From assembly GCA_000827265.1 (NCBI GenBank), contig KN834779.1, forward strand, positions 389,578 to 453,577: a DNA stretch of 64,000 bases, read 5' to 3'. How positions within the stretch are numbered: position 1 is the stretch's first letter; every line of letters begins with the position of its first letter. A program made the position numbers and the translations under genes. The notes below the pieces were generated by a model. The model searched no databases. It had not been told where the DNA came from and was given only the letters and a program-made list of their open reading frames with translations. This document shows, one piece after another, positions 59,313-64,000 of the stretch. This DNA is from Collybiopsis luxurians FD-317 M1 (lineage: Eukaryota; Basidiomycota; Agaricomycetes; Agaricales; Omphalotaceae).

Positions 59313-60444
59313 TCAAATAGCAAACTTGCTCAATAGCCCTTTCAAGTACTTGTCCGAAGAGCTGTTCTTTCCACCACCACCGCTGCCAGAGTCCTTTTCG
59401 ATCCGTTTGTAGTTCTTCTCGAGCGTTTCGATGGTACGTTCGGCTCGGGAGGGGAGAGCTCTAAGCGAATCGAGGACAGGGTCGGCTTGAATAAAAATCG
59501 TATAGGTCGTCAACGATTGAATGAAGGGCTGTCAAGGGGTAGCCCTTGGCGGGGGTTGAGGGGGGGGGCAGGGATCCACGCTGCTTACCGAGTTGATCTA
59601 GAGCCTTTTCAAAATCCATACAAAGCTGATCGCGTCGAGCGTGAGCTTGTTCGAGTTGTTTGAGTAGGTTTTGCATCTTGGCCTGTAAAACCGATCAGAG
59701 ATGAAGTGCATATATGCACGCTTTTTTCCAACTGGCTAGAGCGAAACGATACGGATACGTACCTGCGATGCAACGTACGCCTTTTTGATCTCGTTATGCC
59801 CGCTAATCGTTACCGCTTCCAATTTCTTGCATCCTTCGTCGAACTCCAGTATACCCAACGCGTATCCATCGTCGACTTGGTGGTGAAGAATTTGATGGGC
59901 GCGTTTGACGGTGTTGACGGCGGGTACGAGGGTGTCTGCGATGTCGTCTAGGAGGTCTTTGGAGTGGTGGGTGAAGGAGGTTTGGAGAGAGTCTACGAGG
60001 GAGATGAGTTTGATGTTGTGTTTGGATTGTTGGTCGGCGCTGGAGAGGGTAGCGTAAGGAATGAATAGGAAGAAAGAAATGGGTGTACGGACTCATCGTG
60101 AAGGAGATCGGATACCAAAGTCTTTTCGTCTTCCCACATAAAGGTTGGACGTTCTGTTTCTTCTTCTTGTTCAAAGTCTTGATCGTCTGCATCTGCATCT
60201 TCATCTGAATCTTGATTGGAAGAGAGAAGGTCGTGGTACGCTGAACGACAGTATTCCGGAATGGGTGGAAGGGCGTGCCGCGGACGCGGAATGATATGTC
60301 GCGCCGAAACGCGTCCATTTGCTCTAGTTCTGAGTGGAGAACGTTTGAGAACTGAAGAAGAGATAAGCGAACGAAAAAAATTGTAGAAAATATAATACTT
60401 GAAGCAGGAGACTTTGATTTTTTGAGAAACTTTGAAGGAGCCAT
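59313..60444 (-). CDS. Uncharacterised coiled-coil protein
   Basis: The start at 60444 (MAPSKFLKKSKSPAS) joins exon 2 with a basic segment (LKRSPLRTRANGRVSARHII), then HALPPIPEYCRSAYHDLL, an acidic run and PTFMWEDEKTLVSDLLHDE. Exon 3 (about 59783-60040) is a long helix (NIKLISLVDSLQTSFTHHSK, DDIADTLVPAVNTVKRAHQI). Exon 4 is AKMQNLLKQLEQAHARRDQL. The last exon ends EKNYKRIEKD, a glycine run and KYLKGLLSKFAI. The heptads suggest a structural or kinetochore-like role, but I do not recognise the family and assign no function. It shares a 220-bp divergent promoter with the first G-gamma gene. Confidence 0.7.
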
Positions 60445-60664
60445 GGAAGAGGAGCAGCAAGGGACGGAGCCCTAACCCTAAAAATTTGATAAGCCTGTCA
60501 AAAAAAATATGAGCGGCTTTTGATCTCTCCTTTGCATTTCCCCATCAAATCAAGGTTCACACCGTATCCCTGACCAACCCATAGACCCAATTCCCCCCTT
60601 CTCTTCGTCTCTTTCTCTCTTCTTTTTCCTTATTGCTTCTTCTTAATTTTCAACCACCACAACC
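60445..60664. promoter_or_regulatory. Divergent promoter, coiled-coil gene / G-gamma 1
   Basis: 220 bp. CT-rich on the plus strand from about 60590 to 60655, next to the G-gamma start, a common fungal initiation feature. No factor site assigned. Confidence 0.45.
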
Positions 60665-61269
60665 ATGAATGCTCGGCCTCATAAAGTAAGCGACAACCCT
60701 TTCATCCAACTCGTACCTCTTTCTAACCCGGTCTGACTCCCATCCCAACAGCAATCCATGTCCGAGCTCAAGCTCCGTAGACTGGTAGAACATAACCAGA
60801 GGCTAAAGGAAGATTTAGCTAGACCGAGAGTCAGGGTCAGTGAGGCTAGTTCGAGGTATGTTATTGCCTACTTTTGGTCGTACCAGCGGAATCGTTTAAT
60901 TAAAAATTATTTCATTTAACAGTCTGATTCGGTATTGCAAAACAACAAAGGACCACCTCGTAAGTCTTCTGCTAGAGCATATCTCGTCGTTCTGGCTAGG
61001 GGTTCGAGGCGACGGAACAGAGTAGATTCCTCCATCCGTCCGTCCGTCCGTCCATCAGCGCGCTTATCCATCCTTCCTTCTGTCTTTCTACTTGCTCTCA
61101 CACTCAACTCTTTTACTTTAAACAGATTCCTAGCGTTTGGGGTCCAGTGGGCAAAGGTACGCCTATGCCCACCCCTTCTCCTAACTTCCGCCGGTCTAAC
61201 TCTCCTAACTCTCCAGGCGAAGATCCATACGCTCCTCCGGCGCAGGGTTGCAACTGCACATTAATGTAA
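60665..61269 (+). CDS. Heterotrimeric G protein gamma subunit, copy 1
   Basis: Exons: 60665-60685, 60752-60855, 60923-60959, 61126-61156 and 61217-61269 (81 residues). [20 protein letters not shown] begins the helical G-gamma-like domain, followed by [23 protein letters not shown] and [14 protein letters not shown]. It ends CNCTLM, a CAAX box (CTLM) for farnesylation and carboxyl methylation with a neighbouring Cys that could be palmitoylated. With G-beta it anchors pheromone or nutrient receptor signalling at the plasma membrane (STE18 role). Every exon was below the length usually picked up by gene finders. Confidence 0.92.
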
Positions 61270-63073
61270 AGCTCCTTGCTGCTCTCTTTTCATCATTTTT
61301 TCTTTCGCCGGATTCCTTTCTGTATGGATACAAAGAGGCAGGCATCCTTTGAGCCTAGCTTGTGATATACTGGAAAATTCACGTTCGCAAGTAGCTTGCT
61401 TGAACACCCCACACTCGTTTATAAACCCAAACCCAATCAAGTACCCACCTCTTGACACCCCACTCGAAAAGCCTCATTACTTTTCGTTATCGTCATCCAT
61501 CACCATCCGCTATTTTATTCTACCGACACCTTTTTTCTCTACCTTATACGTTGTTTATATCTCTGTTTTCACACTGTTTTTTTTTTATTTCTCAATCCAA
61601 GGAATTTCCTCACTTTAAACTTGCAATACTTACCTCCAGTTCAATCATACCGCAATCGCTCAGTTAGGCTTGTGTTTTCCGATATATCCGATATCCGCTG
61701 AGGACCCACGCACGCCACGCACACATTCAAATTACACACCATCATACGAGAGCATACGAGTTGCACAATTTTTCTTCTTCTTTCGTTGGCATTTTATCAT
61801 CGTTCCTTTTTCGTGTATAAATTGTGCAATTGTGTGGCCCTTTCTTTTCTTTTCTTTTTCCTCGCGACGAGTACGTGTTCAATTAAACAGGATTTCGGAA
61901 TTGCCTTGCCCTGTCGAGTCTGGACTGTGGACACTTCGGGAATTAAGGACTTTTTGAGCGACGTTACCTTACCACCTGCAGTACGTTGTACGTTGGTTGT
62001 ACGTTGGTATGTCGGTATGTAAATGGCCCAGGCTTGACTGAGGGAGGGACGCGGGACAGATGTCATGTCAGACTTGATTACTAGCTGGTGTCGAGGCACG
62101 GCACGACTGTGAACGCGTGTCGCGTCAGGCGGTCAGGCAGTCAGTCAGTCCGCGGTTGTGGTTGAAGAACGGGTGTGGAAAATTGAAATCAAAAAAATAA
62201 GTGTTATTTGATTGATTGATCTGGATGGATAGCAATAAGGAGGAGGAAGGGAAGGGAAGGGAAAGGGAAACGAGAAAAGAAACATAAAAAGGTGGAGAAT
62301 GAGGAAAGAAAAAGAAAGAGAAAGAATCCAACGATAAGTAAACTAAATGAAAGTACAACATCGATGAAACCGATAGTGAGTGAGAGGGATACATGAAGTA
62401 AAAAAAAACTCGAGTAGAATATGTACAGCGTTCGAAAATATGAAATGAAATGAAGCGAGAGTTCCGGGTAAAAAGTCATGGTTATAGTTATAGACGGACG
62501 GACGGACGGGTGGGCGGTCGGGCGATCATGGTTCATGATTCATGATTCATGACAGAGGGATGGGTCGGGTCGGGTCCGAGGGTGGGACGAGCGGTGGTGT
62601 GTAGAGGCTGAGGCACGAACACAGCATTCCCGGATTGGGGAATGGATACGTATCGGTGTAGATAACCAAGCAAAAGAAAGAAAAAGAAAACAAAATAACC
62701 ACAACAATAGCAGGATGGAAGGATAGAAGATAGAAGAGGAGAGGGGGGCGGGCGATCATAAATATTTATGATACGTGAAAAAAACGAGATTGAGATTGAG
62801 AGATAACTGATAAAGGTACAAGATTCGGTGCAGTGCGGTGCGGTGCGCGGAACCCCCACATAAAAAAAAAGATTTTTTCCGGAAAGTCGAGGGGGAGAGA
62901 GTCGGGGGAACGTTCAGTTTAACAAGCGTGCGTTAAGCGTCGGGGGTCCGTCCGTCGTCCACATACGGCCATTTTCGTATCGCGACCGACACGGAGCGGC
63001 GGCGGAGGTAGGGGGGGGGGGGGAATGTAGAGGGCAAGGGAGGCAAGGCCTCGAGGGGTAACCCCTTGGGCCA
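61270..63073. other. Intergenic between the two tail-to-tail G-gamma genes
   Basis: 1.8 kb. Left part is T/C-rich, right part G/A-rich on the plus strand, as expected for two facing 3' untranslated regions. Contains short tandem tracts (CAGT near 62140-62150, GACG near 62493-62508). Open frames here are low complexity and not genes. Confidence 0.5.
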
Positions 63074-63602
63074 CTATTGTATCGAGCAACACTTGCTTCC
63101 AGTTTCTTTGTATGGGTCGTCACCTACAAACCAACAAGCGTCAATGATGACGTCCTCCCCTCGAGCAGATAAGACGCACTATTCTGACCCCACACTGACG
63201 GTACCAAGTGATCTTTTGTCGTCTTGCAATATCTTATAAGACTGCGGAAATGGAGGGAAGGGGGTGAGGGTTCAGTCAGTCAGTCAGTCAACCCGTCAAG
63301 CCAGAATCGAAGAATCTAGGAACTAGGAACAGCGGTAACGACAGAAAGATTCGAAATTGCAATCGCAAAAGAACCGCGGAACCAGCGCACACGAAAACGA
63401 AAAACGTAATAACATAGGACGGACAATTGACATGGCACCACCACAAGTCGCTGGACACATTGAGAGAAGCTCACCTAGCACTAGCCTCGCTAACCTTCAC
63501 TCTAGGCCTCGCCAAATCATCCTTTAACCGCGCATTATGCTCCAAAAGCCTCCTCAGCTTCAACTCTGACATGGCCTGACGTCCTCCAGTCCGAGTACTC
63601 AT
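63074..63602 (-). CDS. Heterotrimeric G protein gamma subunit, copy 2
   Basis: Exons: complement of 63475-63602, 63180-63241 and 63074-63123 (79 residues). [20 protein letters not shown] then [48 protein letters not shown], and a CCSIQ end (CAAX = CSIQ). About 70 percent of the core matches copy 1. Two introns are at the same places (after the SEAS segment and before DDPY). Copy 1 has two extra introns. The copies are in inverted, tail-to-tail orientation. Either ATG (63602 or 63572) could start translation. Confidence 0.9.
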
Positions 63603-64000
63603 TTTTTTAATTCAACAAAGAAAGAAAACCGTCAAACTGAGACTTTACGAATCGAATCCGAATATCCGAATCACGGACAGGTGGGTACTGGTAAGATAGA
63701 AATGGTGCAAAGAGGGAGAGGTGGTAAAGTCCTGCGGGAGGGGGCGGTTGTCAAAAGGTAATGAAATTGGTTCGGGTTTGGAAAAAGATGGAGCGAGCTG
63801 ACGAACTGAATGAATTATTCGGAAATCAATAAAAAAGGTACAGGGTTATATATCCCATTTCGATAAAAAAGGTCATATGCTTACACGGAATTGACAACCA
63901 ACAACTAGAACCCAATGGTGCGGAACAGAAGCGGAAGCAGGAGCAGAACTAGAGAGAGGCACTCGAAATTCGAGAGATAGAAGGAAAAAAAGTCAGAGAG
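63603..64000 (-). promoter_or_regulatory. Upstream region of G-gamma copy 2
   Basis: Contains TATATAA on the minus strand at 63846-63852, about 245 nt before the start, and purine-rich stretches near the right edge. No other gene is visible before the window ends. Confidence 0.35.

Noticed and set aside
61000..61020. GGGGTTCGAGGC as a tRNA T-arm
   Set aside because: No matching acceptor stem, anticodon arm or D-arm nearby; it lies in an intron of G-gamma copy 1.
61349..62860. Several low-complexity hydrophobic ORFs between the G-gamma genes
   Set aside because: They come from T/C- or A/G-rich untranslated sequence, without start context, splice structure or protein-like composition.

Overview
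The window looks like nuclear DNA of a mushroom-forming basidiomycete (Agaricomycetes). Genes are dense and on both strands. They are cut by many short introns (about 45-60 nt, GT-AG), intergenic gaps are small, and the gene complement is fungal (copper radical oxidase, alpha-arrestin, GPI10, bifunctional tryptophan synthase, STE18-type G-gamma). I cannot name the genus. Exon joins were made by hand from splice motifs, frame and family knowledge; no transcript or database search was available.

Layout. 0-8.2 kb is an accessory block: the 3' part of an unrecognised gene, then three tandem F-box paralogs that keep the same four-exon plan but carry in-frame TGA codons, with one unrelated ORF between them. 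8.9-24.4 kb is mostly conserved genes: copper radical oxidase (-), alpha-arrestin (-), BRX1 (-) divergent from a three-KH RNA-binding protein (+), an ADGF-type adenosine deaminase (-) divergent from GPI10 (+), monopolin subunit CSM1/PCS1 (-), and a small unknown ORF (-).

24.7-31 kb holds two tandem tryptophan synthase genes; the downstream one is diverging and has a 3' frameshift. The other shares a 145-bp promoter with an ankyrin-containing type I asparaginase (31.1-33.6 kb). EIF2B-beta (34.1-35.5 kb) converges on GUF1.

35.6-47.4 kb is a direct tandem duplication of a GUF1 + HExxH-protein module (offset about 5.9 kb). The second GUF1 is a pseudogene, while the second HExxH gene is open. 47.8-50.3 kb holds cwf18, KGD4/YMR31 and proteasome alpha1 (SCL1). 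A truncated, rearranged copy of the start of RNA polymerase III RPC160 (50.5-51.3 kb) precedes a minisatellite-rich stretch, a C2H2 zinc-finger gene with an internal 385-bp duplication, and the full RPC160 (53.6-58.9 kb). The right end has a coiled-coil protein and two tail-to-tail G-gamma genes with different CAAX boxes.

Most genes are independent housekeeping functions (ribosome assembly, splicing, Pol III, translation initiation, mitochondrial translation, GPI anchors, proteasome, kinetochore). The common theme is local duplication: F-box x3, TRP x2, GUF1/HExxH x2, RPC160 5' end x2, zinc-finger repeat x2, G-gamma x2, at different stages of decay. I see no transposase, integrase, CRISPR array, rRNA or convincing tRNA.
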